From Pseudomonas xantholysinigenes (GTDB lineage: Bacteria; Pseudomonadota; Gammaproteobacteria; Pseudomonadales; Pseudomonadaceae), in NCBI RefSeq assembly GCF_014268885.2, contig NZ_CP077095.1, positions 1,001,001 through 1,065,000 on the forward strand: DNA of 64,000 nt. Reading direction: 5' to 3'. Within the stretch, counting starts at the first letter, position 1. Each line of letters begins with the position of its first letter. The position numbers and the translations under genes were made by a program. The notes below the pieces were generated by a model. That model was not told where the DNA came from, ran no database searches, and was given only the letters and a program-made list of their open reading frames with translations. This document shows, one piece after another, positions 26,772-36,248 of this stretch.

Positions 26772-28016
26772 ATGAAACCTCTGTTACACATCACTCCCCT
26801 GCGCGCCTTGCTGTTCGGCCTGACCCTGGCGTTGTTCGAACTGCTCACCTACCTTGCCAGCGACGCGGTCATGCCCGCCATGCCGGTGGTGGTCGGCGAC
26901 CTGCAGGCCAGCCCCGAATACATCCCACACGCGCTGAACCTGTACCTGCTCGGTGGCGTGGTGTTGCAATGGCTGATCGGCCCCCTGGCCGATCGTTTCG
27001 GCCGGCGCCCGATGTTGCTGGTGGGCTGCCTGTTCTTCGGCCTTGCCTGCCTGGCGACGTTCTGGGCGCAGGACATTGGCCTGTTCAACCTGCTGCGCCT
27101 GTTGCAGGGCATCGGCCTGGGCTTTGTGGTCACGGTCAGCTACCCGGCGCTCAACGAAGCCTTCAGCGAAGCCGACGCCGTGCGCATGATGGCCCTGCTG
27201 GCCAATATCGCCCTGTTGTCGCCGTTGCTCGGCCCGCTGGTGGGGACCTTGATGTTGCAATGGCTGGATTGGCGCTGGCTGTTCGTTGCCTTCGCCGTGG
27301 GCGCGGTGGTGTGCTGGGTGCTGCTGTACCGCCTGATGCCGGAGACCCTCGGTGTGGAGCGCCGAGACGGTTCACGCCTGCCGTTCACGCCGATTCACCT
27401 GTTGCCGCTGCTGGCCGGTTACGCACAGTTGCTGGGTAACCGCCGGTTCGTCGCCGGCAGCGCGGCGCTGGGGCTGGTAGGGCTACCGCTGATCGGCTGG
27501 ATCGGCCTGTCGCCGGTGCTGCTGATCCACGACGAAGGCCTGAGCACGATGGCCTACGCCCTGTGGCAACTGCCGGTGTTCGGCGGGCTGATTCTGGGCA
27601 ACCTGATCATCAACCGCATCGCCGACCGTTATCCGTTGCCGACGCTGGTGCGTGGCGCGCTGTGGCCGTACCTGGCCGGGCTGGTGCTGCTGGTGCTGGC
27701 CACCTGGTGCTGGCCGTCGGTGACCAGCGTGGTCGCGGGTATGGCGCTGTATGCCCTGGGCCTGGGCGTGGCCAACGCGGTGCTGTACCGCATGACGCTG
27801 TTCTCTAGCGAGCAGAGCAAGGGCCTGGTGTCGGCCATGCTGGGGATGATCACCATTGCCCTGCTGGGGCTGGGCGGCGTGGTGCTGGCGATGCTTGGCG
27901 CCGGGGCGAGCCTGCTGCACTTCGCCGTCGCCGCTGGCGTGGCGGGGGCACTGGCGCTGTTGCCGCTGTGGTTCGTGGTGGGTGGCCGCTCCGGGGAAGG
28001 GGCTGTCACTCAGTAA
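26772..28016 (+). CDS. MdfA-like multidrug MFS exporter
   Basis: A 12-segment major facilitator (414 aa) resembling the E. coli proton/drug antiporter MdfA along its length. TM1 keeps the two membrane-embedded acidic residues of MdfA with the same 8-residue spacing: Glu23 in LFELLTY and Asp31 in ASDAVMPAMP. Motif A is present (GPLADRFGRRPMLLVG), and the antiporter motif C region is in TM5. The MdfA-like NRRFVAGSAALGLVGLPL and LGVANAVLYRMTLFSSEQSKG also align. It probably extrudes cationic or neutral drugs across the inner membrane. ATG 26772 opens the gene 167 nt after mscS. Confidence 0.88.
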   Translation: MKPLLHITPLRALLFGLTLALFELLTYLASDAVMPAMPVVVGDLQASPEYIPHALNLYLLGGVVLQWLIGPLADRFGRRPMLLVGCLFFGLACLATFWAQDIGLFNLLRLLQGIGLGFVVTVSYPALNEAFSEADAVRMMALLANIALLSPLLGPLVGTLMLQWLDWRWLFVAFAVGAVVCWVLLYRLMPETLGVERRDGSRLPFTPIHLLPLLAGYAQLLGNRRFVAGSAALGLVGLPLIGWIGLSPVLLIHDEGLSTMAYALWQLPVFGGLILGNLIINRIADRYPLPTLVRGALWPYLAGLVLLVLATWCWPSVTSVVAGMALYALGLGVANAVLYRMTLFSSEQSKGLVSAMLGMITIALLGLGGVVLAMLGAGASLLHFAVAAGVAGALALLPLWFVVGGRSGEGAVTQ

Positions 28017-28024
28017 GCCCGAGT

Positions 28025-28129
28025 CCTGTAGGAGCGGCCTTTTGCCGCGAAAGGGGCGCAGCGCGCCCCCCGGCAATAGTCATGTAGGGGTTCTGATTGC
28101 CGGGGCCGCTATGCGGCCCTTTCCGGCCG
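28025..28129. repeat. REP pair (one degraded arm), TGTAGGAGCGG class
   Basis: A full arm (CCTGTAGGAGCGGCCTTTTG) is followed by a degraded second arm ending GGGGCCGCTATGCGGCCCTT. It lies between convergent genes. Confidence 0.8.
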
Positions 28130-28137
28130 GTCCTGCT

Positions 28138-29685
28138 TCAGGGTTGCTCGGCGGCAGAGTTATTCACCGGCACCGGCTTTCCCCGGCCGACTTCCTGGCG
28201 CCAATGCAGGGCGATCAGGATCAGCGTCGGCACACCGAGCAGGGCGGTGATCAGGAAGAAATCGTGGTAACCGAATTTCTCTACCATCACCCCTGAATAC
28301 CCACCGATCAGGCGCGGCAACAGCAGCATGATCGAGCTGAGCAGGGCGTACTGGGTGGCCGAGAACTTCAGGTTGGTCAGGCTCGACAGGTAGGCGACGA
28401 AGGCCGAGGTGGCGAGCCCCGAACTGAAGTTGTCCAGCGAGATGGTCACCACCAGCATTTCCACGTTCGGGCCCATGTCGGCCAGCATCAGGAACAGGAT
28501 GTTGGTGGCCGCCGAGGCCGCGCCGCCGATGAACAGGATCGGCAGGATGCCGAAACGCACGATCAGCAGGCCGCCGGCGCCGGCGCCGACCAGGGTCATG
28601 ATCAGGCCGAAGATCTTGCTGACGCTGGCGATCTGGTCCTTGGTGAAGCCCATGTCGATGTAGAACACGTTGGCCATCACGCCCATCACCGTGTCGGACA
28701 TGCGGTAGGTGGCGATCAGCCCGAGCAACAACAATGCCTGCCAGCGGTAGCGCGCGATGAAGTCGTTGACCGGCGTGAGCACCGGCGCCAGGCCGCGACG
28801 GCCCAGGGACGACAGGCAAGCCCAGGTCAGCAGCACATAGAGGATCAGGCGCAGGAAGGCACGGTCCTCGAGCAGCAGGTCGAGCATCGTCGAATCGCCG
28901 AAGACCACGCTGGCCCAGTCGGTGTTGAACATCTGGGTGAAGCTGGCCGGTACCGAGACCAGCAGGATGATCAGCACGAATACCGAGGCCAACTGATGCA
29001 TCAGGCCGTAGCGGGCGGCGGACAACTGGGTGCGCAGTGGCACGGGCGGCTCGCGCATCACCAGGGTGGTGAACACCGCGGGCAGCATCAGCACGCCGAA
29101 CAGCACGTAGGTGCCGGTCCACGCCTCATGCAGATAACTGAAGCCGGTGGAGCCGAACCACTCGGCGAAGAACAGCGCGCCTGCGGTGGCGAGCAGGGCG
29201 GCGACCCGGTAACCGGCCATGTAGCTGGCGGCCAGGGCAGCCTGGCGCTGGTCGTCGGCGATCTCCAGGCGGTAGGCGTCGACGGCGATGTCCTGGGTAG
29301 CCGAGGCGAAGGCCACCAGCACCGCCAGGGCTATCAGCCACGACAGGTGTTTCTGCGGGTCGCAGAAGCCCATGCCGATCAAGCCGAGCACCACCAGTAC
29401 CTGCGACAGCAGCAACCACGAGCGGCGCCGGCCCATGCCGCCCAGCAACGGCAGGCGCCATTGGTCGAGCAGCGGCGACCACACCCACTTGAAGGCGTAG
29501 GCCAGGCCGATCAGGCTGGCATAACCGATGGTTTCACGCGCGACACCCGCCTCGCGCAGCCATACGGAGAGGGTCGAGAACACCAGCATGTACGGCATGC
29601 CGGCGGCGAATCCGAGCAGCAAAAGCACCAGGGTTGACGGGCTGGCATAGGCAGCGAGCGCAGCGCGCCAGGTTTTACGGGGCAT
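28138..29685 (-). CDS. ampG: Muropeptide permease AmpG
   Basis: Inner-membrane MFS transporter that imports GlcNAc-anhydroMurNAc peptides for cell-wall recycling and, in Pseudomonas, feeds AmpC induction. The 515-aa product has about 12-14 membrane segments with the AmpG motifs LLLGFAAGMPYMLVFSTLSVWLREAG, YAFKWVWSPLLDQW and ASATQDIAVDAYRLEI. The long C-terminal half is typical of the family. It is convergent with the MdfA-like gene, with a REP between them. The start ATG is at 29683-29685 on the complement. Confidence 0.95.
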   Translation of the reverse strand: MPRKTWRAALAAYASPSTLVLLLLGFAAGMPYMLVFSTLSVWLREAGVARETIGYASLIGLAYAFKWVWSPLLDQWRLPLLGGMGRRRSWLLLSQVLVVLGLIGMGFCDPQKHLSWLIALAVLVAFASATQDIAVDAYRLEIADDQRQAALAASYMAGYRVAALLATAGALFFAEWFGSTGFSYLHEAWTGTYVLFGVLMLPAVFTTLVMREPPVPLRTQLSAARYGLMHQLASVFVLIILLVSVPASFTQMFNTDWASVVFGDSTMLDLLLEDRAFLRLILYVLLTWACLSSLGRRGLAPVLTPVNDFIARYRWQALLLLGLIATYRMSDTVMGVMANVFYIDMGFTKDQIASVSKIFGLIMTLVGAGAGGLLIVRFGILPILFIGGAASAATNILFLMLADMGPNVEMLVVTISLDNFSSGLATSAFVAYLSSLTNLKFSATQYALLSSIMLLLPRLIGGYSGVMVEKFGYHDFFLITALLGVPTLILIALHWRQEVGRGKPVPVNNSAAEQP

Positions 29686-29729
29686 GGGCCAACATCTGCC
29701 TCAAGGTTTGCGAAAACAAAGCGCGCACT

Positions 29730-30083
29730 CTAACCGCTGTGCTCCATCGGGCGCCAGCCATGGCGCGCCATATCCACACGATTATTGGCCACATTCACGC
29801 CTTCTGCGCGCAAGCGGGCACGTTGTTCGTCGCCCGAGGGCGTGCCCAGCGCCAGGCTCAGGCGCCCGCCCGCAGCCAGTACCCGGTGCCAGGGCAGGCG
29901 CGTGTCGCTGGGCAATTGCCCGAGGGTGCGTCCGACCCAGCGCGCGGCACGGCCGAGGCCCGCCAGTTCGGCCAGTTGGCCGTAGCTGACCACCTTGCCG
30001 GCGGGGACTTGGCCCAGTACCGAATACAACGCCATTCGTCGGGCCTCGGCATCTTCCGGTGGCGGTGCGAGTGCTGTGGACAT
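29730..30083 (-). CDS. Alkyltransferase-like protein (ATL, MGMT DNA-binding family)
   Basis: A 117-aa protein like the C-terminal domain of O6-alkylguanine alkyltransferases. The active-site PCHR is replaced by PWHR (Trp65), the hallmark of alkyltransferase-like proteins, which bind and flip O6-alkylguanine without removing the alkyl group and hand it to nucleotide excision repair. The helix-turn-helix SYGQLAELAGLGRAARWVGR contains the finger Arg. The open frame extends to 30131, but Met at 30083 gives the family length. It lies 44 nt upstream of ampG on the same strand. Confidence 0.88.
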   Translation of the reverse strand: MSTALAPPPEDAEARRMALYSVLGQVPAGKVVSYGQLAELAGLGRAARWVGRTLGQLPSDTRLPWHRVLAAGGRLSLALGTPSGDEQRARLRAEGVNVANNRVDMARHGWRPMEHSG

Positions 30084-30169
30084 CAGGGCGCTACTGGCCT
30101 GTGGATGAAACCAGACAGGCGGTCGGGGCAAATGCGAGTGGAACTCATCGGCATGGTCTGGGTCTGTCC

Positions 30170-30197
30170 TTGCTCAGGTCGTCGGTATCTGGATAAT
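30170..30197 (+). promoter_or_regulatory. Candidate promoter of the DUF481 gene
   Basis: TTGCTC at 30170-30175 and GATAAT at 30192-30197 are separated by 16 nt; the predicted start would lie ~35 nt before the DUF481 ATG. Found by eye. Confidence 0.45.
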
Positions 30198-30236
30198 GCC
30201 CGGCTTTTTTCGTCGAATCGAACCTCAATTGCGCTT

Positions 30237-31244
30237 ATGTATTCTAGAACCCTGCTGTGCCTCGTAGCTGTTTCCCTCTGCGCCCCGGCGCTCGCCGACA
30301 CTGTCTGGATGAAGAACGGTGACCGCCTGAGCGGCAAGATCAAGGTCTTCGATGGCGGCAAACTGCTGCTGGAAACGCCCTACGGCGGCTCCATCGCCCT
30401 GGACTGGAAGCAGGTGCAGACCCTGGAAAGCGACCAGGAGTTGCTGGTCAAGCAGGACGCCTACAGCGGTGAGAAGGCCAAGTCGCTCAAGGCCGCCGAG
30501 CCAGGCAAGGTGACCCTGGCCAATGGCGAGGCACCGAAGACCGTCGATCTGGCCAGCATCGAGCAGATCATGAAGCCGCGTCCGCTGGTCGAGGACCTCC
30601 TGTGGAAGGGCAACGTCGATGTGGCGATGGACTACAAGCGCGCCGAGAACGACACCGACGACTATGACATCAGCTTCAAGACCACCGCCCGCCACGGGCG
30701 TTGGCGGCACAACGCCGAAGGCGAGTACAACCGCGAGACCAAGGACGACGTCACCACCACCAATAACTGGAGCGCCGAGTACGCCCTGGACCGCTTCATC
30801 ACCGAGAAGTGGTTCTGGCAGGGGCGCTTGGAATACAAGCGCGATCACATCGAGGACCTGGCGCGCCAGCGTACCGTCGGTACCGGCCCGGGCTACCAGT
30901 TCTGGGATGACGAACTGGGCGCGTTCTCGCTGGGTTCGCTGATCAACCGCACCGATTTCGAATACCGCGACGGCGGCAAGGACAACTTCTATGCCGGCGC
31001 GGTGAAGTGGGACTACAACCGCTACCTGATCGGCAAGCGGGTCGAGTTCTTCACCAACGGCGAGTTCGGCAAGCCGTTTGGTGGTGTCGCCGACTACTCG
31101 CTGGATGCCGAGATGGGGCTGCGCTACAAGGTCACCGAGTGGGCTTCGCTGAACCTCAAGGCCGAGAAGGACGTGATCAAGGGCACGCGCGACAGTGACC
31201 TGGACAAGACTCGCTATACCGCCGGGTTTGGTGTTACCTGGTAA
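30237..31244 (+). CDS. DUF481 outer-membrane beta-barrel protein
   Basis: A 335-aa exported protein of the DUF481 (YdiY-like) family. It opens with a Sec signal peptide (MYSRTLLCLVAVSLCAPALA, then DTVWMKNGDRLSG), followed by an SH3-like/periplasmic part and, from residue ~120, alternating amphipathic beta strands ending in Trp (FGVTW), as in outer-membrane barrels. Function unknown; related proteins are called salt-induced. No clear Shine-Dalgarno precedes ATG 30237, but the upstream open frame overlaps the ATL gene and has no signal peptide, so 30237 is preferred. Confidence 0.85.
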   Translation: MYSRTLLCLVAVSLCAPALADTVWMKNGDRLSGKIKVFDGGKLLLETPYGGSIALDWKQVQTLESDQELLVKQDAYSGEKAKSLKAAEPGKVTLANGEAPKTVDLASIEQIMKPRPLVEDLLWKGNVDVAMDYKRAENDTDDYDISFKTTARHGRWRHNAEGEYNRETKDDVTTTNNWSAEYALDRFITEKWFWQGRLEYKRDHIEDLARQRTVGTGPGYQFWDDELGAFSLGSLINRTDFEYRDGGKDNFYAGAVKWDYNRYLIGKRVEFFTNGEFGKPFGGVADYSLDAEMGLRYKVTEWASLNLKAEKDVIKGTRDSDLDKTRYTAGFGVTW

Positions 31245-31276
31245 GTCGAGCCGGTAAAACACTGTGCATGCTCTTT

Positions 31277-31396
31277 GTTGTAGCGGCCTTGTGTCGCGAT
31301 AGGGCCGCAAAACGGCCCCAGGATCTCAACGACAAGGCAGACATTGCCGGGGCCGCGTTGCGGCCCTATCGCGACACAAGGCCGCTCCTACAGGGG
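31277..31396. repeat. REP pair, TGTAGGAGCGG class
   Basis: Arms around TTGTAGCGGCCTTGTGTCGC (left, core one triplet short) and GACACAAGGCCGCTCCTACA (right, intact) enclose outer stems of GGGCCGC type. It occupies much of the 268-nt gap before the HugZ-like gene. Confidence 0.9.
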
Positions 31397-31512
31397 TATG
31401 TGTAGTCAAGCAAGCCTACACGTGAGCCGGCTTGCGCAGCATGCCCAGTGGCAGCAGCGGGTGATAATGCTTATCTTGTCACCCATCCAGTCCGCCGCCA
31501 GGAGCCTCTCCA

Positions 31513-32244
31513 GTGAGTACCAACGCCCTTCGTCCCGCCCGGGAACTGCTGCTCAAGGAATACCGCGGCGTACTCTCCACCCACTCCAAGTCCATGCCCG
31601 GCTTCCCGTTCGGCTCGGTGGTGCCTTATTGCCTGGACGCCGAAGGCCATCCGCTGATCCTCATCAGCCGCATCGCCCAGCACACCCACAACCTGCTGAA
31701 GGACCCCAAGTGCTCGCTGCTGGTTGGCGAGCGGGAAGCGGAGGATGTGCAGGCGGTAGGGCGCCTGACCCTGATGGCCGAGGCGCGCAAGCTCACCGAC
31801 GAGGCCGCCATCGACGCAGCCGCGGCGCGCTATTACCGCTACTTCCCCGAGTCGGCGAACTACCACAAAGCCCATGACTTCGACTTCTGGGTGTTGCAGC
31901 CGGTACGTCATCGCTATATCGGCGGTTTCGGTGCCATTCACTGGCTCGACCAGGTGACTCTGGCCAATCCGTTCGCCGGCAAGGCCGAGGCGAGCATGAT
32001 CGAGCACATGAACAGCGATCACGCCAATGCCATCGCTCATTACGTCGAGCTGAGCGGCCTGCCGCGCAGCGCGCCCGCCGAGATGGTCGGCATCGACAGC
32101 GAAGGCATGCACCTGCGGATCGGCCAAGGGGTGTACTGGCTGGCGTTTCCGGAACCCTGCAACACACCGACACAAGTCCGCGAAGCCTTGGTATTGCTGG
32201 CCCGCGCCGACCAGTGGCCGGTTGCGGTGAATGTCGAGGGTTGA
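31513..32244 (+). CDS. HugZ-like haem-associated pyridoxamine 5'-phosphate oxidase-fold protein
   Basis: A 243-aa protein with an N-terminal split-barrel flavin/PNPOx-like domain (STHSKSMPGFPFGSVVPYCLD) and a C-terminal DUF2470 domain (AEASMIEHMNSDHANAIAHYVEL). This is the HugZ family; some members degrade or store haem, using a C-terminal His. The HMNSDH cluster could bind metal or haem, but no haem genes are adjacent. The start is GTG 31513, eight bases after AGGAG. Confidence 0.82.
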   Translation: MSTNALRPARELLLKEYRGVLSTHSKSMPGFPFGSVVPYCLDAEGHPLILISRIAQHTHNLLKDPKCSLLVGEREAEDVQAVGRLTLMAEARKLTDEAAIDAAAARYYRYFPESANYHKAHDFDFWVLQPVRHRYIGGFGAIHWLDQVTLANPFAGKAEASMIEHMNSDHANAIAHYVELSGLPRSAPAEMVGIDSEGMHLRIGQGVYWLAFPEPCNTPTQVREALVLLARADQWPVAVNVEG

Positions 32245-32310
32245 AAACCGGCAGCCAGGCATCCATCTGATGGTTTTACAGGAAGGTTCTCTTCCGCCGA
32301 GGAATCCTTG

Positions 32311-32772
32311 ATGCGTGCTTTTCTACTGCTGTTACTGCTTTTCCCTGTGCTGGAGCTGTTCGTCTTCGTCAAGGTCAGCGCCGCCATTGGTTTCTTCCCC
32401 GCGTTGCTGCTGATCATCGCCGGCTCCGCCCTGGGTGTGCTGGTCATGCGCATGGCGGGCCTGGCCACCGCGCTGCGTGCCCGTGAGAGCCTGCAGCGCG
32501 GCGAACTGCCCGCCGAGGACATGTTCCAGGGCCTGATGCTGGCGGTCGGTGGTGGCTTGCTGTTGGTGCCGGGCTTTATCAGCGATGTGCTGGGCCTGCT
32601 TTGCCTGCTACCGTTCAGCCGCCGCCTGGTGGCCGCGAAGATGCGTCGTCGCGCCGAGGAGCAGGCCCTGCGCCAGCGGGCGTTCCAGGACGATCCGTCG
32701 CAGGCCCGGCCACGTGAGGGCGGCCACCGTCCGAACGTGATCGAGGGCGAGTACGAACGTCGCGATAAATGA
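32311..32772 (+). CDS. fxsA: FxsA family inner-membrane protein
   Basis: A 153-aa membrane protein. Its hydrophobic N-terminal half (FLLLLLLFPVLELFVFVKV, then FFPALLLIIAGSALGVLVMRMAGL) and GFISDVLGLLCLLP loop are typical of FxsA, a suppressor of F-plasmid exclusion of phage T7 with no clear chromosomal function. The ORF can start at TTG 32308, but ATG 32311 with an AGGAAT upstream is preferred. It is followed by a strong terminator and then the groE operon. Confidence 0.88.
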   Translation: MRAFLLLLLLFPVLELFVFVKVSAAIGFFPALLLIIAGSALGVLVMRMAGLATALRARESLQRGELPAEDMFQGLMLAVGGGLLLVPGFISDVLGLLCLLPFSRRLVAAKMRRRAEEQALRQRAFQDDPSQARPREGGHRPNVIEGEYERRDK

Positions 32773-32779
32773 CACCTCT

Positions 32780-32805
32780 GGGGCCGCCAAGCGGCCCCGC
32801 TTTTT
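32780..32805 (+). terminator. Rho-independent terminator after fxsA
   Basis: GGGGCCGC, loop CAA, GCGGCCCC, then GCTTTTT. It insulates fxsA from groESL. Confidence 0.88.
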
Positions 32806-32845
32806 GTCGGCAGTGCGGCCGAACGAAAAAAATTCCCTATCAAGC

Positions 32846-32874
32846 CTTGTAATCGATTTTGCCGGCCTCATGTA
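32846..32874 (+). promoter_or_regulatory. groES: Sigma-32 (RpoH)-like heat-shock promoter of groESL
   Basis: CTTGTAA at 32846-32852 and CCTCATGTA at 32866-32874 with a 13-nt spacer match the heat-shock consensus (CTTGAAA, N11-16, CCCCATNT). Transcription would start near 32881, leaving a structured leader of about 140 nt. No CIRCE element (HrcA operator) was seen, consistent with sigma-32 control in gamma-proteobacteria. Confidence 0.75.
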
Positions 32875-33021
32875 TGTGGTCACCGCAAGGTTTCTGGTGG
32901 CGACACCAGACATGACTCAGGTGGTTCGCCCATGGCGGGCCACCCCCGGCAACGCCGGACCGTATCAACCTGCCGGTGTCGACACCGGCCGATGAAAACC
33001 ACTATTTGGGAGAGATCGACA

Positions 33022-33315
33022 ATGAAGCTTCGTCCTCTGCATGACCGCGTCGTTATCCGCCGCAGCGAAGAAGAATCGAAAACCGCTGGCGGTATCGTCC
33101 TGCCGGGTTCGGCCGCTGAAAAACCAAACCGCGGCGAAGTCGTCGCCGTCGGCACCGGTCGCATCCTGGACAACGGCGAAGTGCGCGCGCTGGCCGTGAA
33201 AGTGGGTGACAAAGTGGTTTTCGGCCCTTACTCGGGCAGCAACACCGTGAAAGTCGATGGCGAAGACCTGCTGGTCATGGCCGAGAACGAAATCCTCGCC
33301 GTCATCGAAGGCTGA
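33022..33315 (+). CDS. groES: Co-chaperonin GroES
   Basis: Seven-subunit lid for GroEL; it caps the folding chamber. The 97-aa product begins [18 protein letters not shown], has the mobile loop with [15 protein letters not shown] that binds GroEL, and ends [19 protein letters not shown] 33022 follows GGGAGAG. groEL starts 48 nt downstream and is surely co-transcribed. Codon use here and in groEL is visibly shifted toward highly expressed codons (for example GAA and AAA more common than in neighbours). Confidence 0.98.
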   Translation: MKLRPLHDRVVIRRSEEESKTAGGIVLPGSAAEKPNRGEVVAVGTGRILDNGEVRALAVKVGDKVVFGPYSGSNTVKVDGEDLLVMAENEILAVIEG

Positions 33316-33357
33316 TTTCCCCGACTTCCCGTTACTCCAAAGAATTCCAAGGATTAA

Positions 33358-35007
<1,650 letters not shown>

Positions 35008-35032
35008 GCCAGCCTCACCCGTAGCACCCAGT

Positions 35033-35071
35033 AAAAGCCCCGGCTCGCGAGAGCCGGGGCTTTTCTTTTTT
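35033..35071 (+). terminator. Rho-independent terminator after groEL
   Basis: A perfect 14-bp stem, AAAAGCCCCGGCTC with GAGCCGGGGCTTTT, around a GCGA loop, followed by CTTTTTT. Confidence 0.95.
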
Positions 35072-35083
35072 CGGTAGTGGCCT

Positions 35084-35328
35084 CTTCGCGGGTAAACCCG
35101 CTCCCACAGGGATTGCAACACGCCTGTGGGAGCAACTGTCTTGCTCAACTGCTAAAGCTAGCGCGGTCGCTGTGGGAGCGGCTTCAGCCGCGAACACCGG
35201 CGCAGCCGGTGCCAGGCACCGCGTCGCCTTCTTCGCGGCGGTTCGGCGCCCCGATAAACCCGCTCCCATAGGTGTGGTGCATGCCCTGAGGCCGGAGCGG
35301 TCGCTGTGGGAGCGGGTTTACCCGCGAA
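35084..35328. repeat. Composite REP cluster downstream of groEL
   Basis: At least four REP-like arms of the GTGGGAGCGG class and one cassette (GAACACCGGCGCAGCCGGTG followed by CCAGGCACCGCG). It includes the non-palindromic piece GGGAGCAACTGTCTTGCTCA, which recurs at 58817-58836. It fills the 320-nt gap between groEL and the PAP2 gene; no gene is apparent here. Confidence 0.85.
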
Positions 35329-36057
35329 TCAGGCGACGTTGCGCTGGATGGCGGGTGCTTCCACCGGCCTGCGCCGGTACAGGACCAGGTAATACGAGCC
35401 CAGCCCGATCAACCAGCAGAACACCGCCGTCCACACGTTGTGCGACAAGAAGTGCGCGCCCTGCATCATCCGGCCCACCGACAGCACCGAGCCCGCCGCG
35501 AATGCCAGCAGTAACGCAGCCCGGGCCAGCCGCGGCTTGCGATCGCGCAGCACAAAGAACAGCGCGAACAGGCAGAACCCGGTGGCGGCATGCCCACCTG
35601 GCCAGCACAGGCCCGGCTTGTCGGTGGCTGGACGGGGTTCGAGCAGCTTGCTGTAGGTTTCCTTGCCGCCGAACTGGCTCAGGCTCCAGGGGCACTGCAC
35701 CTGGGTCAGTTGCTTGAGCGGGGTGACGAAGGCGGTGGACAGCGCCAGGGCCAGCACCAGGCAGCCCAGCTCGCGGCGCCAACTGAACAGCCGCTGCCAC
35801 AGGAAACTCAGGGCGAAGGCGATGATGCTCAGGACCCCGAGCACGATCACCCCTTGCTTGACCCGATCATGCAGGATGGTTTCCAGCAGGTAGCTGTGGC
35901 GGCCGATGAACTGGCCGGCCAGCGGATCGTAGAACAGCTCGGCCAGGTCCATGTCCAGCGAGGTCCATTCCAGCAGGACCAGCGCCACGACGGTGACGAA
36001 AGGGATACCCAGGTACAGCCAAGGGTTGATCGGACGAGGGCGGACGGATGCCTGCAT
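35329..36057 (-). CDS. PAP2-superfamily membrane phosphatase
   Basis: A 242-aa inner-membrane protein with about five or six membrane segments and the PAP2 phosphatase pattern in degenerate form: Lys-x6-Cys-Pro in KQLTQVQCPW (usually Lys-x6-Arg-Pro), PGGH in LCWPGGHAATGF (usually PSGH), and GRMMQGAHFLSHNVW with the catalytic His. It may act on lipid A, undecaprenyl or phospholipid phosphates in the periplasm. The open frame reaches 36237, but Met at 36057 follows GGAG and precedes the first membrane segment. It is divergent from colR and has a ColR-like box 83 nt upstream of its start. Confidence 0.85.
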   Translation of the reverse strand: MQASVRPRPINPWLYLGIPFVTVVALVLLEWTSLDMDLAELFYDPLAGQFIGRHSYLLETILHDRVKQGVIVLGVLSIIAFALSFLWQRLFSWRRELGCLVLALALSTAFVTPLKQLTQVQCPWSLSQFGGKETYSKLLEPRPATDKPGLCWPGGHAATGFCLFALFFVLRDRKPRLARAALLLAFAAGSVLSVGRMMQGAHFLSHNVWTAVFCWLIGLGSYYLVLYRRRPVEAPAIQRNVA

Positions 36058-36139
36058 GGTGACTCCGGCAAGTGAAGGGCGGGTGTGGAAAAGACCGGGC
36101 ATTGTCGTGCGCCCGCTATCCTGTGTCCGTGAAGGATCA

Positions 36140-36155
36140 GTGAAAATTCCGTCAA
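36140..36155 (-). promoter_or_regulatory. Candidate ColR box upstream of the PAP2 gene
   Basis: Read on the minus strand, TTGACGGAATTTTCAC. It agrees at 13 of 16 positions with the box before the warA-like gene (38276-38291) and matches, with two changes, the ColR consensus reported for P. putida as I recall it. It lies in the divergent colR-PAP2 gap. Confidence 0.6.
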
Positions 36156-36248
36156 GTTCGGTGATTTCAGCGCAGGGCTGGCACCGCGCGGGCGATGGCC
36201 TTAAGCTGCGCCTGCCGCGCCCTGCGAAGCGCCGCACAGGAGACCCCG

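Noticed and set aside
31432-31468. TTGCGC and GATAAT as a HugZ-gene promoter
   Set aside because: The spacer is 25 nt, too long for sigma-70.
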